Shown here: positions 25,677 to 34,004 of the stretch, piece after piece
Position numbering within the stretch: the stretch's first letter is position 1
Layout of the letters: every line of letters begins with the position of its first letter
Assembly: GCA_964521085.1 (NCBI GenBank)
Contig: CAZFPL010000001.1
Span: 1-64,000, forward strand
DNA from: JAFGKK01 sp964521085
Lineage (GTDB): Bacteria; Chloroflexota; Anaerolineae; Anaerolineales; RBG-16-64-43
Reading direction: 5' to 3'
Length of the DNA stretch: 64,000 bases
The notes under the pieces: generated by a model
The model's database searches: none
Seen by the model: only the letters and a program-made list of their open reading frames with translations
Told to the model about the DNA's origin: nothing
Position numbers and translations under genes: made by a program

Positions 25677-26933
25677 ATGCCCAAGCGGATCACGGTTTTT
25701 ACGACGGGAACACGGGGGGATATCCAGCCGTTCATACCGCTCGCCCAGGGATTGCAGCGGGCGGGCTTTGCCGTGCGGTTGACTGCCGGTTCAAACTTCA
25801 AAGAGCTGATCGAACAGGCCGGCATCGAATTCGCCCCGGTTGAGTTGGATTACAACAAATTATTGTTGTCCCCGGAAATTCAGGGGCTGATGGAAAAAGG
25901 CGGGACGGGTTTTCTTTCGGCGATGCTCCAGGTGTTTCCCCGTGCGTTCCGGATGGTGGAATCCGCCATGGTTGACGCCTGGAACGCTGCGCCGGATACC
26001 GATGCCGTTCTCTTCACCGCCAATGGTCCGTGGGGTTATCACATCGCGGAGGCGTTAAGAGTTCCTGCAATATATGTATGCTTCCAGCCTGCCGCCCGGT
26101 CCGGAGAAGTGCCCAGCGCTGTGGCTCTCGCGAAACCGAGTGCGCCGGTAATCAACCGGCTCAGCCATTTGGCGTTCGCGCTGGTTACCTGGCTGCCGCT
26201 TCGAAGCCGGTTCAACCGCTGGCGCAAGGAATCGCTTCACCTGCCTCCGCTTTCGCTGATCCCCCCTTTTCCGTCGCTGGATCAGATGGTCATGGGGGCG
26301 TATAGCCCGACGCTTTCTCCGCGCCCCCGGGATTGGCCGGCTTCCTGGCAGGTGGTCGGCCACTGGTTTTCCGATCCCCCTCCGGGTTGGCAGCCTCCGC
26401 CCGGCCTGACCGCGTTCCTCGAGGCGGGTCCTCCGCCGCTGTATCTGGGTTTTGGGAGCATGATGACGATGGATGAGGCGCGCATCACGAAGGTTGTTTC
26501 GGACGCGCTGAAACAAACACAGCAGCGGGCTGTCATCACCCGCGGCTGGAACAACCTGACCGAATCCGACGCCCCCGGGCGGATATTTCTGCTGGACCAA
26601 GTTCCCCATGCCTGGCTGTTTCCCCGCATGCAATTGGTGGTGCACCACGGCGGAGGCGGAACCACTGGCGCCGGTGCGTGGTCCGGCGTTCCTTCGATGG
26701 CGGTCCCATACGGGGCGGATCAGCCGTTCTGGGGGTGGCGTTTGCACCAGTTGGGCGTCGGCCCCGCGCCCATTTTGTATCGGGAGGTCACGGCGCAAAA
26801 ATTGGCGGCGGCGATCCGGGAAGCCGCGATCGATCCGGCCATACATGAAGCCGCCAGGCAAGTGGGAGAGAAGATCGGTGCGGAAGACGGGGTGGGCAGG
26901 GCGGTGGAGATGGTGCGACAGGCGCTCTTATAG
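25677..26933 (+). CDS. GT1 glycosyltransferase (sterol glucosyltransferase-like)
   Basis: 418 residues in the GT-B fold. The N-terminus RITVFTTGTRGDIQPFIPLAQGLQ is the hallmark of UDP-glucose:sterol/rhamnosyl-transferase type GT1 enzymes. The C-terminal domain has PPLYLGFGSMMT, LDQVPHAWLFPRM and VVHHGGGGTTGAGAWSGVP, the nucleotide-sugar loop. It differs from the MGT-type enzyme at 21314 in length and signature, so the two are not recent duplicates. It is the last gene of the one-orientation array. Confidence 0.9.
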   Translation: MPKRITVFTTGTRGDIQPFIPLAQGLQRAGFAVRLTAGSNFKELIEQAGIEFAPVELDYNKLLLSPEIQGLMEKGGTGFLSAMLQVFPRAFRMVESAMVDAWNAAPDTDAVLFTANGPWGYHIAEALRVPAIYVCFQPAARSGEVPSAVALAKPSAPVINRLSHLAFALVTWLPLRSRFNRWRKESLHLPPLSLIPPFPSLDQMVMGAYSPTLSPRPRDWPASWQVVGHWFSDPPPGWQPPPGLTAFLEAGPPPLYLGFGSMMTMDEARITKVVSDALKQTQQRAVITRGWNNLTESDAPGRIFLLDQVPHAWLFPRMQLVVHHGGGGTTGAGAWSGVPSMAVPYGADQPFWGWRLHQLGVGPAPILYREVTAQKLAAAIREAAIDPAIHEAARQVGEKIGAEDGVGRAVEMVRQALL

Positions 26934-27326
26934 GGGCTGCAAGGCATTCTGAGTGCGCTGCAAATATCGAGTGCGTGCCGCCTTCGAAGAGTAAATGGAT
27001 TGCGCGGCGCCCTTTGGAGTGATGGAAAAGGAAGCGGGATCTTCCAAAAGTGTGAACCGAGCAGGGCGGAGAATTCCGTCTCCGAATGAAAGGTATGCAG
27101 ATTAGCTTTGCTATGGCGCGCTTTTTCACAATCCACATTACGATCGCAATTTGATATATAATGCTGTGGGAAACGCCGCACGAATAACCGCAATGGTTGC
27201 CGGAAAAATGGTGGGCCACCGATGGAGAAGGGGTTTTATTCGTTAAGTGTCCTCGATGTTCGAAAAATATCGGCTGCGCCGGATGCATGCCATGAACCCG
27301 CATCCGGCATAAAGCACGGTATGTGA
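26934..27326. other. Gene-free stretch at the end of the one-orientation array
   Basis: No convincing gene. GATATATAATGCTGTGGG at 27153-27170 followed by CGCCGCACGAATAACCG and ATGGTGGGCC may be a degenerate cassette-type element, or simply the promoter of the CHAT gene (TATAAT 27157-27162). Confidence 0.5.
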
Positions 27327-29516
27327 ATGGCCATGAACGTGGCTAATGGCTCTGGCTTGCGCAGTAACAATATCCCCAATAGTCTTCGATTTCCAGCGGT
27401 TATAGCCTTATTCACCGTTGCTGCTATTCTCAGTGCAGGGCACAAATTCACACCGAATTCCGTGCAAACCCCGGGCGGCACGATCTCCGTCTATAACGGC
27501 GCTCCCGTCCTTGGAAGGGGAAGGGAGTTGTGGTCCTTGGGGACCGACCAATGCTGGCTGAGAATTGCGGAAGTGGGCGATAGTTCCACGAAGATTCAGG
27601 CGCTGCTGTCCCAAAATGACAGTCTGTTGATCGGAACCAATCGCAATGGATTGTGGATTTTCGATGGAACGGTCGCTGTTCACGATAAACGGGACTACCT
27701 TTTAATAAGCCAGGACAATCCGTACGTCTATGCCATTACCAGAATTTCTCCCGAGCAAATATTAATCGGCACCGCCGGCGATAATCCAAAGCCGGACGGG
27801 ATTAAGTCCGGGCTTTGGACCTGGGATTTCGCGTACGATCCGCCGGTTTGGAGGGACAATCTGGATCTCGGCTTCCCGCAAAGTGTCACTGTCAAGGCAA
27901 TTACCGTCGACACCCATTCCCTTCCGCAAACCATCTATGCCGGGACCAGCCTTCAGGGTGTTTATTCGATGGGATCCGACGGTTCGTGGAAAAGAATGGC
28001 GGAAGGACTCAGAGAGAATGGCAGCAATATTTTTTCCGGCACGGATATTCAACAGATCGCCGTTTCACCCTCCGGCAAATACCATGTGGTGTTTGCAGCG
28101 GCGGCTTCAGGATACGAATTCTCTTCCGGAATATTTCGAATCTACCCCGATCAGGAGAATGCGGTCTGGGAACGGCTGTCCAACAGCCAATTATCCTCCA
28201 GCGATGATGTCTGGGCGGTGGCTCCGGACCCGGATCCCAACCGTCCTTTGGGAGTGTGGATCGGCACCGATAAGGGCCTTTTCTACAGCACCAGCGCCGG
28301 GGATGGATGGATCCTGGTTAATATCTCCCCGCGGCAGCCGCAGGTCCAGGCCATCCTCCCATGGGAAGGCTCGTTATTCATTCTGACGGTCGATGGGATC
28401 TTGAAGGCTGAGATATCCGGTAGCCGGACACCCTCTCCGGATTGGATTGCGTATGAGGCAATATCTGCGGAAAGGATTTGTCCTGCCGGCGCCGCTGTGC
28501 CATCCGCTTCCCCCGTGTATACCGGCACTCCGACCTTCACCAAGGAAATCTTCACCGCGACGTCGACGCCCTCGCCGGGTGTATTTTCGTTCACGCCGAT
28601 TCCTCCGCCGTTCACACCCACGCCCGGGGGAAGCGAACTCGGAGAAACATGGAATTGGCTTCTGGAGCAGATGGTCAAGAATTTGGCCGATATCCTGTGT
28701 ATTGTGCTGCCGGTAATTCTGGCGATAATCCTCATAGGGTTATGGAAATTGCGGACTCATCAGAGTATTATCGAAACAGCCAGGGAGGTGATCATGGATA
28801 CTCTTAAAGAGGGTCCGGGAAAAGCCATTGCCAAACAATTTCAAAACCGTGCGGACAAAAAAACCGATTCGGCGGGGATCGGGGAGGGAACGGCGGGCGC
28901 GGGGGGGCATCCGAAAGAGGAGGATGAACTCCCCGTAAAAGTCTCGAAGGGCGGCAAAATATCCATCCTTTTCCTCGCGGCGGATCCCACCAACGCATCG
29001 CGTCTGCGTTTGGGGGAAGAGATGAGGGAAATTCAGGAGAAATTGCAATTATCCCAATTGCGGGATCGATTTGAATTAAATCAAAGAATGTCCGTCCGGC
29101 CGCAGGATGTAAGCCAGGCCCTGCTGGATCTCAAACCCGATATCGTTCACTTTTCGGGTCATGGAACGGAATCCGGAGAATTGTGTTTTGAAAACCAGGC
29201 CGGGGAAATGCATCCCGTTTCTCCGGAGGCTTTGGCGGCGCTGTTCGAGCAATTTTCCAGCCAGATAGATTGCGTCCTATTGAACGCGTGCTTTTCGAGA
29301 AAACAGGCGGTTGCGATTTCCAAGCATATCGATTATGTCATCGGCATGAAAAAAGGAATCGACGATAGGGCTGCCATCGCATTCGCCATCGGCTTTTATC
29401 AGGGGTTGGGGGGAAGGCGGACGATCGAAGAATCCTACAAACTGGGATGCATCCAAATTCAATTGCAGAATGTCCCCGGGCATCTCACGCCGATTCTATT
29501 GAAGAAAAAGGGATAG
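27327..29516 (+). CDS. Transmembrane CHAT-domain protease with external beta-propeller
   Basis: 729 residues in clear sections. An N-terminal hydrophobic helix (about 20-37) is followed by an external region with repeated strands of a beta-propeller kind (about 60-390, with recurring IxxGTxxxGLW/GVW patterns). A Thr/Pro linker (about 395-435), a second membrane helix (about 455-474), a charged linker, and a CHAT domain (about 540-725) follow. The caspase-like dyad is His612 in VHFSGHG and Cys655 in LLNACFS. This puts a putative sensor outside the cell and a caspase-like protease inside. CHAT proteases act in several bacterial stress, immune and death systems; here no obvious substrate gene is adjacent. 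The start is uncertain (ATGs at 27327 and 27333). Confidence 0.82.
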   Translation: MAMNVANGSGLRSNNIPNSLRFPAVIALFTVAAILSAGHKFTPNSVQTPGGTISVYNGAPVLGRGRELWSLGTDQCWLRIAEVGDSSTKIQALLSQNDSLLIGTNRNGLWIFDGTVAVHDKRDYLLISQDNPYVYAITRISPEQILIGTAGDNPKPDGIKSGLWTWDFAYDPPVWRDNLDLGFPQSVTVKAITVDTHSLPQTIYAGTSLQGVYSMGSDGSWKRMAEGLRENGSNIFSGTDIQQIAVSPSGKYHVVFAAAASGYEFSSGIFRIYPDQENAVWERLSNSQLSSSDDVWAVAPDPDPNRPLGVWIGTDKGLFYSTSAGDGWILVNISPRQPQVQAILPWEGSLFILTVDGILKAEISGSRTPSPDWIAYEAISAERICPAGAAVPSASPVYTGTPTFTKEIFTATSTPSPGVFSFTPIPPPFTPTPGGSELGETWNWLLEQMVKNLADILCIVLPVILAIILIGLWKLRTHQSIIETAREVIMDTLKEGPGKAIAKQFQNRADKKTDSAGIGEGTAGAGGHPKEEDELPVKVSKGGKISILFLAADPTNASRLRLGEEMREIQEKLQLSQLRDRFELNQRMSVRPQDVSQALLDLKPDIVHFSGHGTESGELCFENQAGEMHPVSPEALAALFEQFSSQIDCVLLNACFSRKQAVAISKHIDYVIGMKKGIDDRAAIAFAIGFYQGLGGRRTIEESYKLGCIQIQLQNVPGHLTPILLKKKG

Positions 29517-29662
29517 GGCGGAGGAGAACAATTCGAAACCCCGCCAATCCGAACCCGGATAGAAAAGCATCTTCTTAAATACGGGCGACCCCATCTTTGC
29601 AGGTATTTTTCACCTCGGATGATGCCGCGCCTGTGTTACGGACGATCGATGCGTACGGTGAT

Positions 29663-30580
29663 TTACATGCCGGTTCTTCTCGAAACCGGATGGACAGCCA
29701 GATCCTCCCTGATCATCTCCATAAACGCCTGAAGAATCGGCGGCAGCCACTTATTCTTCTGCCAGATCATCAACAAATTGGCCGTTGTCAGTCCGTCCCG
29801 CCAGGGGAGCGCCGCCAAAGTCCCGTTCTCTAACTCACTCTTTACGGAAATCTCAGGCAGGACGGAAATCCCCATCCCGCTCATGACCACCTGCTTGATC
29901 GCCGTAATCGAATTAAACCGCCAGACGAACGGCAACTCCACTTTCTGTTCGGTCAGGATCCTTTCCAGCATCCGCACGTAACTGCAGTCGTTTGCCGGGA
30001 CGATCAACGGTTCCCCCTTCAGCTGAGACGCATTCATGCCGGAGCCGGAGGCCAGCGGGTGAGAGGGATGCGCGACCATCACGAGAGGGATGGGACGCAG
30101 GATTTCCGTCGCCAGGTCGGGCATTCGAAACGTATCGGTGATTAAAAATCCCAGGTCGACAATTCCGGCCTTCAATTCCTCGGGCAGGTCGAAATAAACG
30201 CAGTTCATGAATCCGAAGTTGACTTTCGCGAACTTTTGGCGGAAGCGTTTGAGGACCGAAGGCAGATAATGGATGCTGACGGTTTCGGGAATGCGGATGG
30301 ACAGCGCGCCCTGCGATTCGCCCTGCTCATTGACTTCGGATTTAATTTCGGCTTCGAGGTTCGACATTTTCTGGGCATAGTTCAGAAGCATCTCGCCGGA
30401 GCGGGTCAGGGTGATCTGTTTGCTGCCCGCCCGTTTGAACAGGCGCGTCTGCAATTCGATCTCCAAGCCTCTTATATGTTCCGAGACGGTGGATTGGGCG
30501 TAGCCCAATGCTTCGGCCGCCTGGCTGAAACTGCCCAAGGTGGCAATCGTTTGAAAGGTCTTCAGCTGATGCAGTTCCAA
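29663..30580 (-). CDS. LysR family transcriptional regulator
   Basis: 305 residues. The N-terminal winged helix-turn-helix reads LKTFQTIATLGSFSQAAEALGYAQSTVSEHIRGLE, and a substrate-binding domain fills residues 90-300. The TTG start at 30580 is preferred because GGAGGAGG lies just before it; the longer frame upstream runs through the divergent promoter. It is transcribed away from the AhpD-like gene, the usual arrangement in which a LysR protein controls its divergent neighbour. The inducer is unknown. Confidence 0.9.
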   Translation of the reverse strand: MELHQLKTFQTIATLGSFSQAAEALGYAQSTVSEHIRGLEIELQTRLFKRAGSKQITLTRSGEMLLNYAQKMSNLEAEIKSEVNEQGESQGALSIRIPETVSIHYLPSVLKRFRQKFAKVNFGFMNCVYFDLPEELKAGIVDLGFLITDTFRMPDLATEILRPIPLVMVAHPSHPLASGSGMNASQLKGEPLIVPANDCSYVRMLERILTEQKVELPFVWRFNSITAIKQVVMSGMGISVLPEISVKSELENGTLAALPWRDGLTTANLLMIWQKNKWLPPILQAFMEMIREDLAVHPVSRRTGM

Positions 30581-30606
30581 GATGCCTCCTCCAGTATCAT
30601 AAAAAC

Positions 30607-30621
30607 CGATAATAACTATCG
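30607..30621. promoter_or_regulatory. Candidate LysR operator
   Basis: The perfect inverted repeat CGATA-N5-TATCG lies between the divergent LysR and AhpD-like genes, 11 bases upstream of the -35 box of the latter. Confidence 0.5.
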
Positions 30622-30632
30622 TAAACGGGCAA

Positions 30633-30660
30633 TTGACATGGAAAAACCGATATATTAGAT
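30633..30660 (+). promoter_or_regulatory. Sigma-70-type promoter of the AhpD-like gene
   Basis: A consensus -35 TTGACA (30633-30638), a 16-base spacer and -10 TTAGAT (30655-30660). An adjacent TATATT is an alternative. Confidence 0.6.
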
Positions 30661-30704
30661 TAAAAGGCGAAGCACTTAATTTGTCAATAAGAAAAGGAGA
30701 AAAC

Positions 30705-30989
30705 ATGTTTCTGTTAAAGGAAGTCGATGAACTCTACGACCGGTTTTCGGAGAAAGTCTATGGTGCTGGCAATTTGGATAAGAAAACCAAAGAACTGATC
30801 GCGGTCGCCTGTTCCGTGTTGGCCGATTGTGTGCCATGCATCGAATGGCATTACCAGCAGGCTGTCGGCGCCGGTGCCACCAAGGACGAATTGTCCGAAG
30901 CTCTGGCCATCGCCATGTCGATCAGCGCCGGAAGCAAACGGGCTAAGTATGGGCCGGTCATCCGCAAGCTGGAACAGGAAAAAAAGTGA
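30705..30989 (+). CDS. Carboxymuconolactone decarboxylase/AhpD-like protein
   Basis: 94 residues. The AhpD-like helical core carries the redox pair in SVLADCVPCIEWHYQQAV (Cys-x2-Cys then His), followed by GATKDELSEALAIAMSISAG, a standard CMD family ending. Such proteins are thiol peroxidase partners or decarboxylases. The start ATG 30705 is chosen because AAAGGAGA precedes it. It is the divergent partner and probable target of the LysR regulator. Confidence 0.9.
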   Translation: MFLLKEVDELYDRFSEKVYGAGNLDKKTKELIAVACSVLADCVPCIEWHYQQAVGAGATKDELSEALAIAMSISAGSKRAKYGPVIRKLEQEKK

Positions 30990-31116
30990 CCCCCGCGCAT
31001 CCTGCAAGCGCCCGTCCCGGATGAAGTGAGGGAGGGCGAGGGAGAGTGATCACTCCCCTGTTTTGGATTGTGTGCACGTAGCATAGCGGGAGCCAGGCTC
31101 CGGTTTTCTGTGCGTC

Positions 31117-31146
31117 AGCCCCTTCGGTTTCGAAGGGCTTTTTTTC
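31117..31146 (+). terminator. Rho-independent terminator
   Basis: AGCCC(C)TTCG / CGAAGGGCT stem with a GTTT loop and a run of seven T. It ends the AhpD-like transcript. Confidence 0.9.
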
Positions 31147-31286
31147 TCACCTCAATGCTTTCCGGCGGCAATCGGACGGAACGATGATCCCCCGGCTATG
31201 CAAAGCGATTTGGCGCCTTTTCCTTTGGCGGATACCGCTTTGATTTTTTTGACAATCTCATTATGATTGCTCCCGGAGAACCCGCC

Positions 31287-33860
31287 ATGGAAAAACCCGG
31301 ATTGATCATCAATGATCAGGATTATTTCGAAATGCCCGGCTTGAACGTCCTGGTGTATCACAACACCTTCCCGGAAGGACATCAAAGCGGGGTCGAAATC
31401 ATCCAGCATGGGGAACGGGTGGCGACCAACGGCGAGTTGCGCCTGAGCCCCGCCCCCGGACAATGGCAGCCGGTCCCCGAAGTCGGCGGAGGGTTCCGGC
31501 AAGAGGGCGTGAGCCCCCAGACGGTTGCACTCGAGAATCGCAAAGTGGACCGTTCGGCCAATGAAATCAGTGTCCCGTGCCGCTATCCGGATAAAGCCCG
31601 GGAGCGGAAGGGTTTCAATCCCATCCTCTACCCCGATGTACAGATCGAATACACCGTCCGGGTGCGGGCGGAAGGCCGGTCGTTCACCATCACCGTGGAT
31701 TTGGCGAAACCGCTTCCGGAGGAATGGGTCGGACGGGTGGGTTACAGTCTCGAGCTCTTCCCCGGCGATCTTTATGGAAAAACGTATTACATGGACGGGC
31801 AGCCGGGGATTTTTCCGCGCCAGGCCAACGGCCCGACGTACAGGAATCCCGATGGCGAGGCGGAAGCCGTTCCCCTCGCGGAAGGGAAATCTCTGGTGGT
31901 GGCGCCCGAGAGCGAGCAATTCCGAATGACGATCGAAAGCCGGAACGGCCGCTTGCAGCTTCTGGACGGCAGCTTGAAGCATAACAACGGCTGGTTCGTG
32001 GTTCATTCGCTTCTTCCGGCGGGCGCCACCGGGAACGCCGTGCAGTGGAAGATCACGCCGAACGTGATTCCAGATTGGATGTACAAACCCGTGATCCACC
32101 TTTCCCAGGTGGGGTATCACCCCGGGCAGAAAAAAGTGGCGTACATCGAATTGGACAAGCGCGAAACCGCGCTGCAGAAAGCCAAACTGCAGAAGGTAAG
32201 TGTGTGGGGCGAATACCGGACGGTCATGGAGAAACCGCCCGCGTTATGGGGGAGGTATTTGCGCTACCAATACGCCGTTTTTGACTTCTCCGAGATCACC
32301 GAATCCGGCGTCTATGTGATGAAATACGGGGAGACGGTCAGCAATCCGTTTCCGATCGGCCGGAATGTGTACAAGCGGCATGTCTGGCAGCCGACGCTCG
32401 AATATTTTCTGCCGATGCAAATGTGCCACATGCGGGTCAACCAAAAATACCGGGTCTGGCACGGCCTGTGCCATATGGATGACGCCTTGATGGCGCCCGC
32501 CGCCATCGACCATTTTGACGGATACGGGAACAGCGGCGAGCCCTCCGGCGGCACTCCCTTCCAGCCGCTTGAGCATATCCCCGGTTTCGACGCCGGAGGC
32601 TGGCACGATGCCGGCGACGATGATATCCGCACCGATACGCAGATCAACACCGTCATGGCGCTCGCGCTTGCGTATGAGGAATTCGGCGTTTCCTATGATG
32701 AAACCTTGATCGACCAGGAAAATCATCACGTCGAAATTCACCAGCCGGACGGAAAACCCGATCTGTTGCAGCAGATCGAACACGGCGTGCTTTGGATCCT
32801 TAATTTTTATCGCACCTTCGGAAGCCTCGGGGTCGGCGTGATCGTGCCGACCCTGCGTCAATACGTGCATCAGGGCGATCCCTCCACCCAGACGGACAAC
32901 CGCGTGGTGGATTCCGCCGTCACCCGGTCGCGCGCCGCCCGGATCGGGGGGCTCTGGTATAAAAAAGTCGCCAACCGCTATTCGAAGGTATTCGATCCGG
33001 AGGAGAATCTGGACGAAATCCAGGAGGTCGTTCCCGATTTGGACGACCGGCTGGCGTTTGCGCAGGTCAATCCCGTCCGGCAGGTATTCGCGGCCGCCGG
33101 ATTGGCGTTGGCGTGCCGGGTGCTGAAAGGCTACAACGATCCATTGGCCGGGGAATGCCTGCGCGTGGCGGAAGCGCTTTGGTCGGCCAATAAACACCAT
33201 GCCGACGAAGAAACGGGGACGGCCTACGCGTACGGGAATAGGGGCAGCCTCGGAAGTTTGAAGATCCATGCCCTGGTGGAATTGATCCTCACGACAAAGA
33301 AAGAGGAATATATAAAGGAACTGTGCGGCATGGGAGACGGAGTCAGGAAGCATTTTGGCAGTTCGGGTTGGACTCTGGGCCGCGTGTTGCCGCTGCTCGA
33401 TTGCCCGGAGTTTTGTGAAACCGTGGCCGACGCCGCCGACGCTTATCGGGGCCAGCTGGAGGCGCGGATGGCGGAGACACCCTTCGGCAGCCCCATGGCC
33501 CACACGGAAATTGTCGGGATGAAGCATTACTTCCTGCACAGAGGCTGGCCGGAGATCTTTTCTCCCGATCCTATGTTCGCCGTTCTGAATTATCTTCTGG
33601 GGTGCCGCCCCGGAAAAACCACCAACAGTCTGGTGTCCGGGGTGGGCGTGAATTCACCCGTGGTTGCGTATGGTTTTAACCGCGCCGATTGGAGCTACAT
33701 CCCCGGGGGGACTTTCTGGAACGCCGTCAACCTGGTCCGTCCCGATCTGCCGGAAGATAAGGTGTGGCCCTTTTTATGGCAGGAAAGGGAGTACATCACC
33801 GACGCGGCCTGCATGTTTATGTTCATGGTGATCGCCGCGGACCGGTTGTTGGAGGGGTGA
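31287..33860 (+). CDS. Glycoside hydrolase family 9 enzyme
   Basis: 857 residues. An N-terminal region of about 270 residues of unclear type is followed by an Ig-like cellulase N-domain (VIHLSQVGYHPGQKKVAYIE) and a GH9 (alpha/alpha)6 barrel. The barrel has GGWHDAGDD, holding the nucleophile/base Asp pair, and a C-terminal LGCRPGKTTNSLVSGVG followed by WQEREYIT, the region of the catalytic Glu. No signal peptide is visible, so it may act on imported oligosaccharides, as GH9 exo-glucosaminidases do. The start at 31287 follows GGAGA; an ATG at 31263 is possible. Cellulase activity is only one option. Confidence 0.85.
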   Translation: MEKPGLIINDQDYFEMPGLNVLVYHNTFPEGHQSGVEIIQHGERVATNGELRLSPAPGQWQPVPEVGGGFRQEGVSPQTVALENRKVDRSANEISVPCRYPDKARERKGFNPILYPDVQIEYTVRVRAEGRSFTITVDLAKPLPEEWVGRVGYSLELFPGDLYGKTYYMDGQPGIFPRQANGPTYRNPDGEAEAVPLAEGKSLVVAPESEQFRMTIESRNGRLQLLDGSLKHNNGWFVVHSLLPAGATGNAVQWKITPNVIPDWMYKPVIHLSQVGYHPGQKKVAYIELDKRETALQKAKLQKVSVWGEYRTVMEKPPALWGRYLRYQYAVFDFSEITESGVYVMKYGETVSNPFPIGRNVYKRHVWQPTLEYFLPMQMCHMRVNQKYRVWHGLCHMDDALMAPAAIDHFDGYGNSGEPSGGTPFQPLEHIPGFDAGGWHDAGDDDIRTDTQINTVMALALAYEEFGVSYDETLIDQENHHVEIHQPDGKPDLLQQIEHGVLWILNFYRTFGSLGVGVIVPTLRQYVHQGDPSTQTDNRVVDSAVTRSRAARIGGLWYKKVANRYSKVFDPEENLDEIQEVVPDLDDRLAFAQVNPVRQVFAAAGLALACRVLKGYNDPLAGECLRVAEALWSANKHHADEETGTAYAYGNRGSLGSLKIHALVELILTTKKEEYIKELCGMGDGVRKHFGSSGWTLGRVLPLLDCPEFCETVADAADAYRGQLEARMAETPFGSPMAHTEIVGMKHYFLHRGWPEIFSPDPMFAVLNYLLGCRPGKTTNSLVSGVGVNSPVVAYGFNRADWSYIPGGTFWNAVNLVRPDLPEDKVWPFLWQEREYITDAACMFMFMVIAADRLLEG

Positions 33861-33938
33861 ACGTCGAAAAAATGGGCTTGCTCAGCCCGGGGTTTCCGCG
33901 CACATTTTCTGAATGCGGCGAGGGCAACGGATGCAAAT

Positions 33939-33975
33939 GCAACCGCCCTGGAGAGGATTGATCCAGGGCGGTTGC
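33939..33975. terminator. Bidirectional hairpin between convergent genes
   Basis: A perfect 13-bp stem GCAACCGCCCTGG / CCAGGGCGGTTGC with an 11-base loop. It lies between the convergent GH9 and FGE-type genes and has no T run. Confidence 0.65.
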
Positions 33976-34004
33976 GATTCGATTGGTTCTTCGCGGAAGA
34001 AACT

